From Agaribacterium haliotis (GTDB taxonomy: Bacteria > Pseudomonadota > Gammaproteobacteria > Pseudomonadales > Cellvibrionaceae): a DNA stretch of 64,000 nt. A program made the position numbers and the translations under genes. The stretch is from NCBI RefSeq assembly GCF_002312815.1, contig NZ_NKQJ01000001.1, positions 496,126 to 560,125 on the forward strand. Reading direction: 5' to 3'. Positions 1 through 9,554 of the stretch are shown here, in pieces. Position 1 is the stretch's first letter, and the number at the start of each line of letters is the position of its first letter. Below the pieces are notes generated by a model that did no database searches, was not told the DNA's origin, and saw only the letters and a list, made by a program, of their open reading frames with translations.

Positions 1-257
1 ACATCACTAAGTGCCGACACCACAAGGATGCGTGTTTCGGGCTTAATAGCAGTGATGCGTTCAACACATTCAATGCCGTCCATTTCCGGCATCGTTAAGT
101 CCATGGTCACGACTTCGGCATCGGTTCGCTTGAGCATTGCTACCGCTTCTGCGCCGTTGCGTGCCATGCCAACAACATCAAAACGCGCGGCATCAGCGCT
201 GCGCTCAATCTTTCGCCGAATGATATTGCTATCATCGACGATCATCAGTTTTAACAT
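1..257 (-). CDS. CheY-like response regulator receiver protein (partial, C-terminus off window)
   Basis: The product begins MLKLMIVDDSNIIRRKIE and shows the receiver-domain hallmarks: the acidic pair in VDDS near residue 8 and the phospho-acceptor Asp in VTMDLTMPEMDG near residue 55. The 3' end lies beyond base 1, so any output domain is unseen; the family is often a stand-alone receiver. It starts 100 bases downstream of the CheA-like kinase on the same strand, so the two are probably a phosphorelay pair. The start is the ATG at 255-257, with a weak AAGGTAG-type ribosome site upstream. That it is the kinase's partner is inferred from context. Confidence 0.9.
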   Translation of the reverse strand, partial: MLKLMIVDDSNIIRRKIERSADAARFDVVGMARNGAEAVAMLKRTDAEVVTMDLTMPEMDGIECVERITAIKPETRILVVSALSD

Positions 258-279
258 AAATCTACCTTGAACAAAGGAG

Positions 280-306
280 GCTAAGCTGCGCAGCGGCGAG
301 CTTAGC
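280..306 (-). other. Inverted repeat between kinase and regulator genes
   Basis: GCTAAGCT at 280-287 and AGCTTAGC at 299-306 form a perfect 8-bp stem with an 11-base loop, lying in the leader of the response regulator gene. There is no run of T after it on the minus strand, so it is more likely an RNA processing or attenuating hairpin than a strong terminator. Function is inferred only. Confidence 0.4.
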
Positions 307-356
307 TCAAACAAAAAATCAGGCTAAATAACAAGTGCGAGCTCAGCCGTATCCGG

Positions 357-2450
357 CTAAGCCGCTTCAGATACCGCCGCAGGCGCCGGTAAAAACACCG
401 ATATCTTGGTGCCGTGGCCGCTGCGACTGGCAATGCGAATACGCCCGCGCATGGCGTTGACACGCTGGCGCAGTAAATCCATGCCCGCACCGGTACCTGC
501 ATCCATCGTGTGCTCGGCCGCGGTGCTAAAGCCCGGCTCAAAAATCAGCGAGGTCAGACGCTTGGCACTCCAGGATTCCAGCTCTGTCTCCGAGGCGATG
601 CCGAGCTCGGCGGCTTTTTCCCGGATACGGTCAATATCAATACCGCCGCCATCATCTTTGACCACAAACTCAAGCTCGCCTTTCGAAGACTGGCTAAGGC
701 GCAGCTCGATTTTGCCCTCGATATCTTTATTCAATTGCTCGCGCTCGCTTGGTGTCTCGATGCCGTGGGCAACGGCATTGCGGATACCTTGTATAGCAAA
801 GTCGCTGAGCAGGCCGGACAGCTCTTTGCTCATCGGCACTTCCGACAGGCCACTGGTAAACAGTTGCACCTGCTTGCCACAGCGCAAACTGCTTTTGTTT
901 AGCAGGTCCTCGAGGTGATGCCAATCACTGCTTATCGACTCGCTGCGAGCAGGCGCCTTGGCCCCGCTTGAAAATGCACCGAGTTTCGCCGTCAGTACCT
1001 GTACCGACTCGGTGTGTTTTACTAGTTTTTCCAGGCGCACAACCAAAGGCAGAAAGTCGTCTCCGGTAATATTATCTTTGCCGTGTACATCTTTGATATT
1101 GAGTTCAAACTCGTGTGTGAGCTCCTCAAAACTTTCGAGGTTCAAAGCTGAGGCCTCCCCCTTAATACGGTGTATCGCCACAAAGATCTGATCGAGTTTT
1201 CGTTTTAACGCAACATGACCTTTACTCGGTTCTCTAAGGATCGTATTGACATCGTCGGCGGCCTCTTCGACCTGTTTTAAATACAGCTTCAGCAAATCGG
1301 GGTTTGCGTGCAATATGCTGGTAAGTACTTCGATCTGCCTTTCGTTTTGCTCTTTACTCAAAGCCAGTTCGCGCTCGAGGCGAACTTTTTCACTAACATC
1401 AACAACAGTCACTAGTATGTCTTTTATTTTTCCGTCGTCGTAAACACGCTCGAAGGTAAAACTAAAGTACTTGGTTAAATAGTGCCCTTGGTTATCGCTG
1501 ATATTTACCTCAATTTCTTTTAACGGGTTTAGATCGCCAATAAGATTACTTTTGATATCCTCGCGAAAAAGCAAAGCAATAAAACGCTGAGCAGTGCGCA
1601 AATCTTTATCGCTAACCATGCTTTCAAGTAAAGCTTCAAGGCTCAAACCACCGAGCTCTTTGCGCACAAACATGGTTTCTAGTGCTCGTGAATACTGCGA
1701 GCTGATAATGCGCTCTTTATCGAGTAGAAACAGGCCTTCGCCGACGGTTTCAAGAATTTCCGTGGTTTCTTTACGCGCACTTTCAATTTGTTTATCGGAC
1801 TCGCGCAGCTGCCCGAGAAAATGCACAAGAATAATTAAGAAGTTAATAATCGCTAAAGTAATACCGACGGTTTGAATCCAGCGCAGGCGCGTCGCCTTTG
1901 AGGTTGCGACGTGCTCAAGTTCAACCGTTAAATTATTCATAAGCTTGAGCAAAGCCAAATTGTTCGCGCGGGCGTAGGCCAGCGCCGGCATCAGCGCTTG
2001 ATTTAAGGCGAGCTCACCGTCGGCATTCAGCACGGCATTGATAAGTGTACTGTAGGGCTGCCAGATTTCTTTTGCTTCGACAATTGCCAAACGCGCAGCT
2101 GAACTGTTGGCCGCCTCCAGCACAACCTCACTGCCATCGGCACCGATCGCTTCACCGCCTTGGTCAAAAGCATTTAAGGTCGACGAAAATAGACGCTGAG
2201 TTAAATCGAGCTCATCAAGTGCGCGCTGCCGGGCTTGCTCATCCCCGGCGCTGTATTGAATATCGTGCAAACTTTTTACCATGCGCTGACTCAACATACG
2301 CTGGCGACCACTTAAGTTCACTCCAACTGCATCGTCGGCAATTTCAAAACTGATATAAAAGTTTAACGTCAGAACTGACGCATCAAGTAATAGGAACAGA
2401 GCAATCGAAACAACAATGTTTCTATATTTTCCCATAAGCGTGTCAAACAC
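357..2450 (-). CDS. CheA-like histidine kinase with PilJ-type sensor, PAS and Hpt domains
   Basis: A 697-residue membrane kinase. A transmembrane helix at about residues 11-32 precedes a PilJ-like sensor region containing NLSGRQRMLSQRMVKSL. A second helix lies near residues 185-210, followed by a PAS-like segment (about 225-360). The Hpt helix carries the likely phosphorylated His in AIHRIKGEAS, and the C-terminal ATPase domain has a CheA-type N box (NAVAHGIE), DDGGGID and GTGAGMD. No CheW-like P5 domain is seen, so it is not a standard chemotaxis CheA. The start is GTG at 2450, because GAGGGG sits six bases upstream; the ATG at 2435 has no such site. It probably phosphorylates the receiver encoded just downstream. 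Confidence 0.88.
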   Translation of the reverse strand: MFDTLMGKYRNIVVSIALFLLLDASVLTLNFYISFEIADDAVGVNLSGRQRMLSQRMVKSLHDIQYSAGDEQARQRALDELDLTQRLFSSTLNAFDQGGEAIGADGSEVVLEAANSSAARLAIVEAKEIWQPYSTLINAVLNADGELALNQALMPALAYARANNLALLKLMNNLTVELEHVATSKATRLRWIQTVGITLAIINFLIILVHFLGQLRESDKQIESARKETTEILETVGEGLFLLDKERIISSQYSRALETMFVRKELGGLSLEALLESMVSDKDLRTAQRFIALLFREDIKSNLIGDLNPLKEIEVNISDNQGHYLTKYFSFTFERVYDDGKIKDILVTVVDVSEKVRLERELALSKEQNERQIEVLTSILHANPDLLKLYLKQVEEAADDVNTILREPSKGHVALKRKLDQIFVAIHRIKGEASALNLESFEELTHEFELNIKDVHGKDNITGDDFLPLVVRLEKLVKHTESVQVLTAKLGAFSSGAKAPARSESISSDWHHLEDLLNKSSLRCGKQVQLFTSGLSEVPMSKELSGLLSDFAIQGIRNAVAHGIETPSEREQLNKDIEGKIELRLSQSSKGELEFVVKDDGGGIDIDRIREKAAELGIASETELESWSAKRLTSLIFEPGFSTAAEHTMDAGTGAGMDLLRQRVNAMRGRIRIASRSGHGTKISVFLPAPAAVSEAA

Positions 2451-2690
2451 AAACCGCCCCTCAAAGATCCATTAAGCGTTATTGCAATAGGACTCGCTTT
2501 GCAGGGCTTGTGCCACAAAAACAAACTTAATAAAAAAGAATTAGAAAAATACAGAAAATGCACCAGTTACGCACTGGCGACGCTCAATAAGCGACCAAAA
2601 AAGAAAAAAAGAATAAAAAGGTGAAAAAAACGGGGCATGCTGCGCACCACGTTTTTACAAATTGTAAATACGCATGCGCACTTATAACGC

Positions 2691-2716
2691 ATAAAATGGT
2701 TCTAAGACCATTTTAT
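2691..2716 (-). terminator. nadA: Probable terminator downstream of nadA
   Basis: ATAAAATGGT (2691-2700) and ACCATTTTAT (2707-2716) form a 10-bp stem with a 6-base loop just past the nadA stop codon. The A/T-rich outer stem stands in for a T tract. The rest of 2451-2690 is A-rich and shows no gene. Confidence 0.5.
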
Positions 2717-2729
2717 AACCGCTTGTTAA

Positions 2730-3776
2730 TTATGCTTTGAAGTCGAGCATGCGCTGCAGAGGCAGTAGCGCTTGTTTAGCAAGCTCGGCATCAACCTCAA
2801 TTTCATTATCTGCTTTGTCAAAAACAGCGGCGAGGCGCTCGAGCTCGTTCATTGCCATCCACGGGCAATTTGCGCAGCTGCGACAACTGGCACCACTGCC
2901 GCCTGTCGGCGCAATAATCAGCTCTTTGTCCGGGCAAGCCTGCTGCATCTTGTAGAAAATGCCCTGATCGGTGGCAACAATAAACTGCGGGTTCGGCAGC
3001 GTCGCCGTCGCCTGAATAAGCTGAGAAGTGGAGCCTACGGCATCGGCCAACTCAACCACTGGGGCTGGCGACTCGGGATGCACAAGCACTGCGGCATCGG
3101 GGTACTGAGCTTTTAGCTCGAGTAAACCCTGAGCCTTAAACTCTTCGTGAACAATGCAGGCACCATCCCAAAGCAGTACATCGGCGCCCGTCTCTTTGGC
3201 AACGTAGGAGCCCAGGTGTTTATCCGGCGCCCACAGTATTTTCTCGCCTTTTTTATCGAGATAATCAACAACCTTTAAAGCAATGCTCGATGTCACCACC
3301 CAATCGGCTCGCGCCTTAACGGCCGCCGAGGTGTTGGCGTAAACAACAACGGTTCGCTCGGGGTGCTGATCACAGAATTCGGCAAACTCTTTTGCCGGGC
3401 AGCCCAAATCAAGCGAGCAGGTCGCCTCGAGTGTCGGCATCAACACGCGTTTTTCCGGAGATAAAATTTTGGCGGTCTCCCCCATAAACTTTACCCCGGC
3501 GACAATTAGAGTCTCGGCTTCGTGGTTTTGACCAAAACGAGCCATTTCTAACGAGTCGGCCACACAGCCGCCGGTCTCTTCTGCCAGGGCCTGTATTTCA
3601 GGGTCACAGTAATAGTGAGCCACAAGCACGGCGTTTTCGCGCTCAAGCAGGGTTTTGATCTCTCCCTTTAACGCTTCGGCATTTTTGGGCCGCTCGTGCT
3701 TTTCAGCTAAGGCCTGATCTAAGAAGTGCTTAACCTGCTCGCGCAGCGCTTGGGGAGTGGGGGCAGTCTCTGTCAT
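2730..3776 (-). CDS. nadA: Quinolinate synthase A
   Basis: NadA condenses iminoaspartate with dihydroxyacetone phosphate to make quinolinate, the second step of de novo NAD synthesis, using an oxygen-sensitive [4Fe-4S] cluster in the cytoplasm. The product from the ATG at 3776 is 348 residues, the usual family length. The family core [16 protein letters not shown] is present. The three cluster cysteines are visible in [22 protein letters not shown] and [12 protein letters not shown]. The open frame continues upstream through a terminator and a tRNA gene, which cannot be coding, so the MTETAP start was chosen; an ATG at 3806 is an alternative without a better ribosome site. nadB is not in the window. 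Confidence 0.96.
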   Translation of the reverse strand: MTETAPTPQALREQVKHFLDQALAEKHERPKNAEALKGEIKTLLERENAVLVAHYYCDPEIQALAEETGGCVADSLEMARFGQNHEAETLIVAGVKFMGETAKILSPEKRVLMPTLEATCSLDLGCPAKEFAEFCDQHPERTVVVYANTSAAVKARADWVVTSSIALKVVDYLDKKGEKILWAPDKHLGSYVAKETGADVLLWDGACIVHEEFKAQGLLELKAQYPDAAVLVHPESPAPVVELADAVGSTSQLIQATATLPNPQFIVATDQGIFYKMQQACPDKELIIAPTGGSGASCRSCANCPWMAMNELERLAAVFDKADNEIEVDAELAKQALLPLQRMLDFKA

Positions 3777-3820
3777 AAGAAAGGCAGTCGTGGATTTGCT
3801 TAGCATTATACCGAAACAAA

Positions 3821-3844
3821 AAAGGCCACCCAAAGGTGGCCTTT
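3821..3844 (-). terminator. Rho-independent terminator of tRNA-Lys
   Basis: AAAGGCCACC and GGTGGCCTTT form a 10-bp stem around a CAAA loop. On the minus strand it is followed by TTTGTTT. It lies 37 bases past the tRNA 3' end and just before nadA, so it should separate the two transcripts. Confidence 0.85.
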
Positions 3845-3880
3845 TTCTCAAAGGAAACAGCTTAATTGTTTCCTTGACTA

Positions 3881-3956
3881 TGGTGGGTCGTACTGGATTC
3901 GAACCAGTGACCAATTGGTTAAAAGCCAACTGCTCTACCAACTGAGCTAACGACCC
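3881..3956 (-). tRNA. tRNA-Lys (anticodon TTT)
   Basis: A 76-base tRNA with encoded CCA. It has the acceptor stem GGGTCGT pairing with ACGACCC, the D arm TAGCTCAGTTGGTAGAGCA, the anticodon loop CTTTTAA (UUU anticodon, Lys), and the T loop GGTTCGAACC. It is close to the well-known gammaproteobacterial tRNA-Lys. It sits alone between queC and nadA with its own terminator. Confidence 0.98.
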
Positions 3957-4208
3957 ATAATTCTTTAACAATGTATTGCGCAACACAGTAGGTTGCACCA
4001 GCGCTGATCGATCTTGGTGAATCGAGCCTGAGCACACAGCTAGGTCTTTTAAAGCGCTTAGCGTGCTAGCGATGTTTTGCCAGCTGCCTCAAAGAGGCGC
4101 ATATAGTAATGATTTAACCTGAAAACACAAGCGCTTTATTGCACTTTTTTAAACAAGCTTGCCTGCGGCCTTAACTGCAGCAGACGGCCTCAAATTCATC
4201 GGCCGCCA

Positions 4209-4889
4209 TCACGCCTGATAGCGGGTTGGGTCGGCGATACCGGCGGCCTTAAAGCCCTCGGCGCGCAAGCGGCAACTATCGCATTTGCCACAGGCTTCAC
4301 CGGCTTCGTTGGCCTGATAACAACTAACGGTTAACGCGTAATCAACACCGAGCTCAATACCCCGGCGCACAATTTCAGCCTTTGACAGCTTTAGCAGCGG
4401 CGCCTTGAGCTCGATCGGGCGTCCTTCAACACCGGCTTTTGTCGCCAGCGCCGCCATCGTTGCATAGGCACTTAAATATTCGGGCCGGCAATCGGGGTAG
4501 CCGCTGTAATCAACCGCATTGACGCCGATAAAAATAGCCTCGGCACCGAGTACCTCTGCCCAGCCGAGCGCAATCGATAAAAACACCGTATTGCGCGCCG
4601 GCACATACGTAACAGGAATGCCTTCAGATTCCGTCTCGGGCACGTCGATGCTGGCATCTGTCAATGCCGAACCGCCAATCGAGCGCAAGTCGAGGCCGAC
4701 GGTTTTATGCTCAACAACCCCCATCGCCGCGCTAACTCTATCTGCAGCAGCGAGCTCTGAGCGATGGCGCTGGCCGTAGTCAAAGCTCAAACTAAAGCAG
4801 TCGTAGCCCTCTTTTTGGGCGATGGCAATAACCGTGGTTGAGTCCAGACCACCGGAGCTCAGCACAACCGCTCGTTTATTTGCACTCAT
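4209..4889 (-). CDS. queC: 7-cyano-7-deazaguanine synthase QueC
   Basis: QueC converts 7-carboxy-7-deazaguanine to preQ0 with ATP and ammonia, a step towards queuosine in tRNA. The 226-residue product has the PP-loop SSGGLDSTT near the N-terminus. Its C-terminal zinc-binding cluster reads [17 protein letters not shown]. The start codon lies one base after the queE stop (TGA-T-ATG), with GGGAG inside the end of queE as ribosome site, so the two are translationally coupled. No queD or queF is in the window. Confidence 0.97.
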   Translation of the reverse strand: MSANKRAVVLSSGGLDSTTVIAIAQKEGYDCFSLSFDYGQRHRSELAAADRVSAAMGVVEHKTVGLDLRSIGGSALTDASIDVPETESEGIPVTYVPARNTVFLSIALGWAEVLGAEAIFIGVNAVDYSGYPDCRPEYLSAYATMAALATKAGVEGRPIELKAPLLKLSKAEIVRRGIELGVDYALTVSCYQANEAGEACGKCDSCRLRAEGFKAAGIADPTRYQA

Positions 4890-4890
4890 A

Positions 4891-5541
4891 TCAAACTCCC
4901 GGCTTATCGCCCCATAAAAGCTTGTGCAGTTGCAGCTGAAAACGCAGATTCAGACCTGAGTCGATGACCCACTGCGCCAACTGACTCGGATCAACTTGAT
5001 TAAAGCTCGGTGATATCAGCACCGCAGCTACTCGCTCACACAAATTCAGCTCGCGAATTTTTAACTCCGCCCAGGCAAAGTCCCGCTCAGAGCAAATAAC
5101 AAATTTGAGCTGGTCGCTCGGTTTAAGCAGCTCGATATTTTGCCAGCGATTGCGCTCGAGCTCACCGGAATCCGGAGTTTTCAAATCCATAACCACACTG
5201 ACACGCTCGTCAACACCGGCAATATCCATCGCGCCACTGGTTTCCAGCGAAACTTGATAAGCGCGCTTACTCAGCTCGCTTAGAAGTGTCAGACAAGCCG
5301 GCTGGGCAAGCGGCTCACCGCCGGTCACACACACTTGGCGCGCGCCAAACTCGTCTAAGCGGGCAAAAATTTGCTCAAAGTCCAGGCGCTCACCGCCGTG
5401 AAAAGCGTATTCTGAATCGCAGTAGTGACAGCGCAAAGGGCAGCCGGTCAGGCGCACAAAACTTGTCGGCAGGCCAGCGGCCAAGGCCTCCCCCTGTAGC
5501 GACAAGAACATTTCAGTAATACGCAAACTGCGCTCAGTCAT
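4891..5541 (-). CDS. queE: 7-carboxy-7-deazaguanine synthase QueE
   Basis: A radical-SAM enzyme that contracts 6-carboxytetrahydropterin to 7-carboxy-7-deazaguanine in queuosine synthesis. The product is about 216 residues. The cluster motif is [13 protein letters not shown] (CxxxCxxC, with Cys-Tyr-Cys-like spacing), and CVTGGEP is the SAM-binding GGE motif. The start was set at the ATG at 5541 (MTERSL), because GAGGT sits five bases upstream. An in-frame ATG at 5553 would add four residues and contains that site within its own coding sequence. It is followed directly by queC. Confidence 0.94.
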   Translation of the reverse strand: MTERSLRITEMFLSLQGEALAAGLPTSFVRLTGCPLRCHYCDSEYAFHGGERLDFEQIFARLDEFGARQVCVTGGEPLAQPACLTLLSELSKRAYQVSLETSGAMDIAGVDERVSVVMDLKTPDSGELERNRWQNIELLKPSDQLKFVICSERDFAWAELKIRELNLCERVAAVLISPSFNQVDPSQLAQWVIDSGLNLRFQLQLHKLLWGDKPGV

Positions 5542-5685
5542 AGCTGACCTCATGCAAAAGCGCGGATTCTAGCGGCTATTAGCACAAAGCGCGAGAGCTA
5601 AAACAAACTCAGCCAGCGAGATAAGCCCGGGTAAAAAGGAGCTCGACAGAGCCCCTTACTACAAACACAAGCACATCAAAGCGGC

Positions 5686-6483
5686 TTAGAAATTCTCGCG
5701 AAGATAATTTTGTGCCAGCTTTGCGGCGCTGCTATTGCTGATCGAGACTTCCTGCAATAAAGCTTTGGCCTGACTGTCGTCACCCTGCTGATGTAACACG
5801 GTCGCCAATTTGTATTTGGCGTCGTTTGCCTTACTGTGCAGAGGGAATTCAGCCAGTAAACGCTCGAACCACTGGCGCGCCTCGGGCAACTCTGACTTGG
5901 CGAGGTGAACCTCTCCGAGCCAATACATTGAATTACCGGCATAGCGGCCTTTGGGGTACAGCGTTAAATGCTCCTGCAAACGCGCAACGCCGGCATCGTA
6001 GTTTTTCTCAACTAAGATCAGCTTGGTTGCACTTTTGTAGTGAGCCATTTCCGAGGCACTGTCGGCCTGCCCCGCTTGCGCAGCTTGTTGGCTCGCTACA
6101 GGCAGCGACGACGAACTTGCAGCGGGGCTGCGTGTCGCGCCGGCAGGTGCTGGCGCCGCCTGACCCAGTTCTGCGATGCGCCTGTCGAGGTCGACATAGT
6201 CGTCGAGGCGCTGCTGCTTTAACTGTTTGATCAGGTGGTTTTGCTCGTCGACCTGGCCACGCAGCTCCATCAATTCCTGCTGCATGAGCTGGATTTGGTA
6301 AAACAACTCTGCAATATTGTTGCTGGCAGGCGCTGCGGTTTGAGCGACAGGTCGCTCAATGGCACTGTCTTGGGCTTGTTCGCTAGTGGGCTCAGAGACG
6401 GGCCGGTCAACAACTTCGACCTGAGCCAAAACGAAAGAAGCCGCTGCCCAAAGGGCAACGGCTACTGGAAGCTTACTCATCAT
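5686..6483 (-). CDS. cpoB: Tol-Pal cell-division coordinator CpoB (YbgF)
   Basis: A 265-residue periplasmic protein. It has a signal peptide ending near FVLAQ, an N-terminal trimerising coiled coil rich in Gln/Leu (about residues 55-100), a variable Pro/Ala/Ser linker, and C-terminal TPR repeats starting around residue 140 (for example YPKGRYAGNSMYWLGEVHLA). In this family CpoB links Tol-Pal with peptidoglycan synthesis at the septum. It is the last gene of the tol-pal cluster, 12 bases after pal. Two ATGs are adjacent at the start (6483 and 6480), and the ribosome site is weak, so translation may be coupled to pal. Confidence 0.93.
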   Translation of the reverse strand: MMSKLPVAVALWAAASFVLAQVEVVDRPVSEPTSEQAQDSAIERPVAQTAAPASNNIAELFYQIQLMQQELMELRGQVDEQNHLIKQLKQQRLDDYVDLDRRIAELGQAAPAPAGATRSPAASSSSLPVASQQAAQAGQADSASEMAHYKSATKLILVEKNYDAGVARLQEHLTLYPKGRYAGNSMYWLGEVHLAKSELPEARQWFERLLAEFPLHSKANDAKYKLATVLHQQGDDSQAKALLQEVSISNSSAAKLAQNYLRENF

Positions 6484-6495
6484 TGATGAATAAAA

Positions 6496-6990
6496 TTACT
6501 TGAGTTCAACGCGACGGTTAGCAGCCCAGGAAGCTTCGTTGCTGCCAGTCTTGGCAGGACGCTCTTCACCGTAGCTAACAGTTTCGATGTCGGCAGCGGC
6601 GACACCGTTCAGTACTAAAAAGTCGCGTACAGCGTTGGCACGGCGCTCGCCGAGAGCCATGTTGTATTCGCGGCTACCGCGCTCATCAGCGTGGCCTTCT
6701 AAACGAACTGAAGAGGTGTATTTTTTCAGGCACTCAGCTTGAACCAACAGCGCTGCACGAGAGTTAGCAGTCAGCAGGCTCTGGTCAAAATCAAAGTAGA
6801 AAACACTTGCGGCAGAGGCGCACTTTTGTTTTTCGGCGGCTTCAGCAGCAGCGGCAGCTTCGGCAGCAGCAGCTTCAGCAGCGGCGGCAGCGTCGGCGTC
6901 AGAAGTATCTTCTGCTTCTTGGTTTGAAGAACAGGCTACCAGCGCAGCCAGAGTTGCTGCAGTCATTGCAGTTTTAAATGATTTAACCAT
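6496..6990 (-). CDS. pal: Peptidoglycan-associated lipoprotein Pal
   Basis: Outer-membrane lipoprotein that anchors the Tol system to peptidoglycan. The lipobox LVAC gives the mature N-terminal Cys at residue 20. Next comes a linker made almost only of Ala, Glu and Asp (about residues 25-55), then the OmpA-like domain. That domain holds VFYFDFDQS and the peptidoglycan-binding stretch [20 protein letters not shown]. The ribosome site GGGAGTG stands just before the ATG at 6990. The Ala/Glu linker is longer and lower in complexity than in E. coli Pal. Confidence 0.97.
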   Translation of the reverse strand: MVKSFKTAMTAATLAALVACSSNQEAEDTSDADAAAAAEAAAAEAAAAAEAAEKQKCASAASVFYFDFDQSLLTANSRAALLVQAECLKKYTSSVRLEGHADERGSREYNMALGERRANAVRDFLVLNGVAAADIETVSYGEERPAKTGSNEASWAANRRVELK

Positions 6991-7090
6991 TAGATCACTC
7001 CCGGTATTTTTTTAAAGCAAGTCGAAACTTTGTGCAGTCCCTTTAACCCTGTTAAATCGCGGCTATCGAAACTCGTTTTCTTTAGTTGGT

Positions 7091-8380
7091 TTAATTCACA
7101 AACGGCGACCAAGCCGGTTCGCGAACGTCCCCTTTTTTAGATGGCAGTCTAAACTTCAAACCGGCATCCATAGATACTGCTGCCAGTACCCCCTGATTGT
7201 TGTACTGCGTCGCGTACAGCAACATCGCGCCATTTGGTGCTATTGTCGGCGATTCATCCAACCAAGTTTCGGTCAGCACTCGCATCCGCCCACTGGCTAT
7301 ATCCTGCCAGGCAATGTGGAAAACCCCACTTTCCCGGTGCACCATCACAATACTGCGCCCGTCTGGACTAACCCTTCCGCGCGCATTGTAATCACCGTCG
7401 AAGGTTAAGCGTTCTACGCGCCCGCTGGCAAGCCCTATTTGATATATTTGCGGACTTCCGCCTCGATTTGACGTAAAAATCAGGGATTTCCCATCGGGCG
7501 ACCAATTGGGTTCGGTATCGATAGCACGGTTGTGTGTCACCCTCGTTAATTTTTTTGTCGCCAAATCCAAAGTGTAGAGTTCGGGGTTGCCGTCTTTCGA
7601 TAACACAAATGCAAGCTTGCTACCATCGGGCGACCACGCCGGGGCGCCATTGAGGCCGCGAAAATTTGTCAGCTGTTCGCGCACACCACTGACCAAATCG
7701 TGACGAAAAATTGCCGGCCGCGAGGTTTCAAAACTGACATAGGCCACCTGGTTCATCGACGGCGACCACGCCGGGCTCATTAGCGGCTCGGACGACTTAA
7801 ATAATATTTCAGGGCGGGCGCCATCGATATCCGCTTTGACAAGGCGATAACGCGTCGGGCCCTCGACATTCATATCTTCGACATAAAGCATCTTGGTAGA
7901 AAAAATACCGCGAATATTCGTAATCGCCTCGTAGATTTGATCACTGGCGGCGTGGGCAATATCGCGTATCGCCTCGGCGCGCCCTTTTGTCACCTTCTGA
8001 AAGACTTTGCGCTGGGCCAACACGTCAAACAGCTGGTAGTCGAGCGCGTAGAGCTCGCCGTCCTGATAGACGCGGCCAATAACAATATAAGCTGCGCCAA
8101 GCAGGCGCCAGTCGCGATAATAAATATCCTGCTCGGAGCTCGGAAACGCGAGCATATCTGCGGTGGGAATCGAGTGAAAAAAGCCACTCATTTGCAAATC
8201 GTTGCTGACAATATTGCGAATATTGTCGTCGGACTTCGGTTTAATACCGGCAAACGGCACCACCGCAATCGGTGTTGGATCGTCCATGCCCTGAGTAATT
8301 TCAATCGTAATTTGCGCAAGTGCCTCGCTTGCGCAAATTACACACAAAACCAGTGCACTAAAGCTTTTAATTAATCTCAC
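7091..8380 (-). CDS. tolB: Tol-Pal system beta-propeller protein TolB
   Basis: A 429-residue periplasmic protein with a signal peptide (cleavage after EALAQ or just before), an N-terminal TolB domain beginning [19 protein letters not shown], and a six-bladed propeller. The blades repeat motifs such as [14 protein letters not shown] and [15 protein letters not shown]. TolB binds Pal and Tol proteins during envelope constriction. The start is GTG at 8380 and overlaps the tolA stop as GTGA, with AGGA upstream. Confidence 0.97.
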   Translation of the reverse strand: MRLIKSFSALVLCVICASEALAQITIEITQGMDDPTPIAVVPFAGIKPKSDDNIRNIVSNDLQMSGFFHSIPTADMLAFPSSEQDIYYRDWRLLGAAYIVIGRVYQDGELYALDYQLFDVLAQRKVFQKVTKGRAEAIRDIAHAASDQIYEAITNIRGIFSTKMLYVEDMNVEGPTRYRLVKADIDGARPEILFKSSEPLMSPAWSPSMNQVAYVSFETSRPAIFRHDLVSGVREQLTNFRGLNGAPAWSPDGSKLAFVLSKDGNPELYTLDLATKKLTRVTHNRAIDTEPNWSPDGKSLIFTSNRGGSPQIYQIGLASGRVERLTFDGDYNARGRVSPDGRSIVMVHRESGVFHIAWQDIASGRMRVLTETWLDESPTIAPNGAMLLYATQYNNQGVLAAVSMDAGLKFRLPSKKGDVREPAWSPFVN

Positions 8381-9117
8381 TGTCTTAAATCCTGAGGGTT
8401 AAACACCAAACGCAGCTGTCGATAATACTTCTCAAACACCTGCGCCGACATAGTTTTTATTTCCGGAAACTCTTCCGCTTTTTGCACCGCCTGCTCCGCC
8501 GAGCGATCAAAAGCGGCGTTGCCGCTCGTCTCAACCACCGCGACATTCACTACCCGCCCGGTCGGCACCAATGTAATAAGCAGTTCACAGCGCATGCCAT
8601 TGCGCGCCGACGGCGGCCGGCTCCAGTTTTGCTCGATGCGCTGACTAATTGCGGCTATGTAGCTCTGCGCTTCGAGCTCTTGCTCTTGTTCAGCGACGGC
8701 GAGCTGCTCATCTTTAAGCGCCTGCTCAAGCTCGAGCATACGCTGGCGCTCTTGTTCTTGTTTTTGCTGTTCACGCTTTTTCTTCTCAAGCTCCTGCTGT
8801 TTTAGCTTGTCCTGATCCGGCGTTTTTTTCGGGGCTTTTTTCTCCACAACCGGTGCTTTTTTAGGCGGCGCAGGTTTCTTCTTTTTGGTCAAATCCACTT
8901 TTTTGGGCTGCGCTTTTTTTTGTATTTTTTTGGTTTCGGGCTTTAACTTAACCAACTTAGCTTCGATATAGCGCGGCGGCGGCGTAATACGCTTTGCCTC
9001 TTGCTCACCTTTCCAAACAAACAAGAACACTCCGCCCAACAACAGGTGCGCCACCAGGCTGAGCACAAAAGCACCGGAGCTAAAAACTGAACGAGGTGGG
9101 CTAAGATCTCTGGGCAC
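8377..9117 (-). CDS. tolA: Tol-Pal envelope-spanning protein TolA
   Basis: A 246-residue inner-membrane protein that spans the periplasm and passes force from TolQR to Pal/TolB. One transmembrane helix (about residues 15-35, [19 protein letters not shown]) is followed by a Lys/Pro/Glu/Gln-rich helical stretch (about 60-150). The C-terminal TonB/TolA-like domain contains [23 protein letters not shown]. It is much shorter than the 421-residue E. coli protein because of a short helical domain II. The start codon is GTG at 9117, 14 bases after tolR. Confidence 0.94.
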   Translation of the reverse strand: MPRDLSPPRSVFSSGAFVLSLVAHLLLGGVFLFVWKGEQEAKRITPPPRYIEAKLVKLKPETKKIQKKAQPKKVDLTKKKKPAPPKKAPVVEKKAPKKTPDQDKLKQQELEKKKREQQKQEQERQRMLELEQALKDEQLAVAEQEQELEAQSYIAAISQRIEQNWSRPPSARNGMRCELLITLVPTGRVVNVAVVETSGNAAFDRSAEQAVQKAEEFPEIKTMSAQVFEKYYRQLRLVFNPQDLRQ

Positions 9118-9131
9118 AGGACAAACTCAAC

Positions 9132-9545
9132 TTAAGGTTCTGTCACCAGGCCAACAGATTCTGCGCCCGCATTTTGTAAATCTGTCATCAGCTGCACAAC
9201 TTTGCCGTACTCAACTTTTTGATCACCCCAGACAAGAATGGGCGTATCGGGTTTATTGCGCAGCACCTTAGCCACGGTATCGGCAATGTCTTTCAGCGGT
9301 TTTGCGACCTTTTGTTGTTTGCCGGTATTAAGGTACAAACTGCCATCTTGTTTAATGGACACAATTAATGGCTCCGCCTCTTTTTTATCGAGCGGTTTAG
9401 ATGGCGCCTGCGGCAACTCGACCTTGACCCCTTGCATCAAAAGCGGTGCGGTGACCATAAAAATAATAAGCAGAACAAGCATCACGTCGATATAAGGTAC
9501 GACGTTGATTTCCGCCATCGGCTTGTGCTTTTTTTTTGTCGCCAT
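9132..9545 (-). CDS. tolR: Tol-Pal energy-transducing protein TolR
   Basis: A 137-residue inner-membrane protein of the ExbD/TolR family. A single N-terminal helix contains the proton-conducting Asp20 in INVVPYIDVMLVLLIIF, and a periplasmic domain follows. It works with TolQ to energise TolA. It lies nine bases after tolQ. Its intact Asp is a useful contrast with the ExbD-like pair at 47706-48760. Confidence 0.97.
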   Translation of the reverse strand: MATKKKHKPMAEINVVPYIDVMLVLLIIFMVTAPLLMQGVKVELPQAPSKPLDKKEAEPLIVSIKQDGSLYLNTGKQQKVAKPLKDIADTVAKVLRNKPDTPILVWGDQKVEYGKVVQLMTDLQNAGAESVGLVTEP

Positions 9546-9554
9546 CGCTGCGCC

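Noticed and set aside
3777-4037. N-terminal extension of nadA
   Set aside because: It would read through the tRNA-Lys gene and its terminator.
3957-4208. Possible RNA gene in the gap between queC and tRNA-Lys
   Set aside because: No conserved structure or terminator was seen; it is probably leader and promoter DNA.
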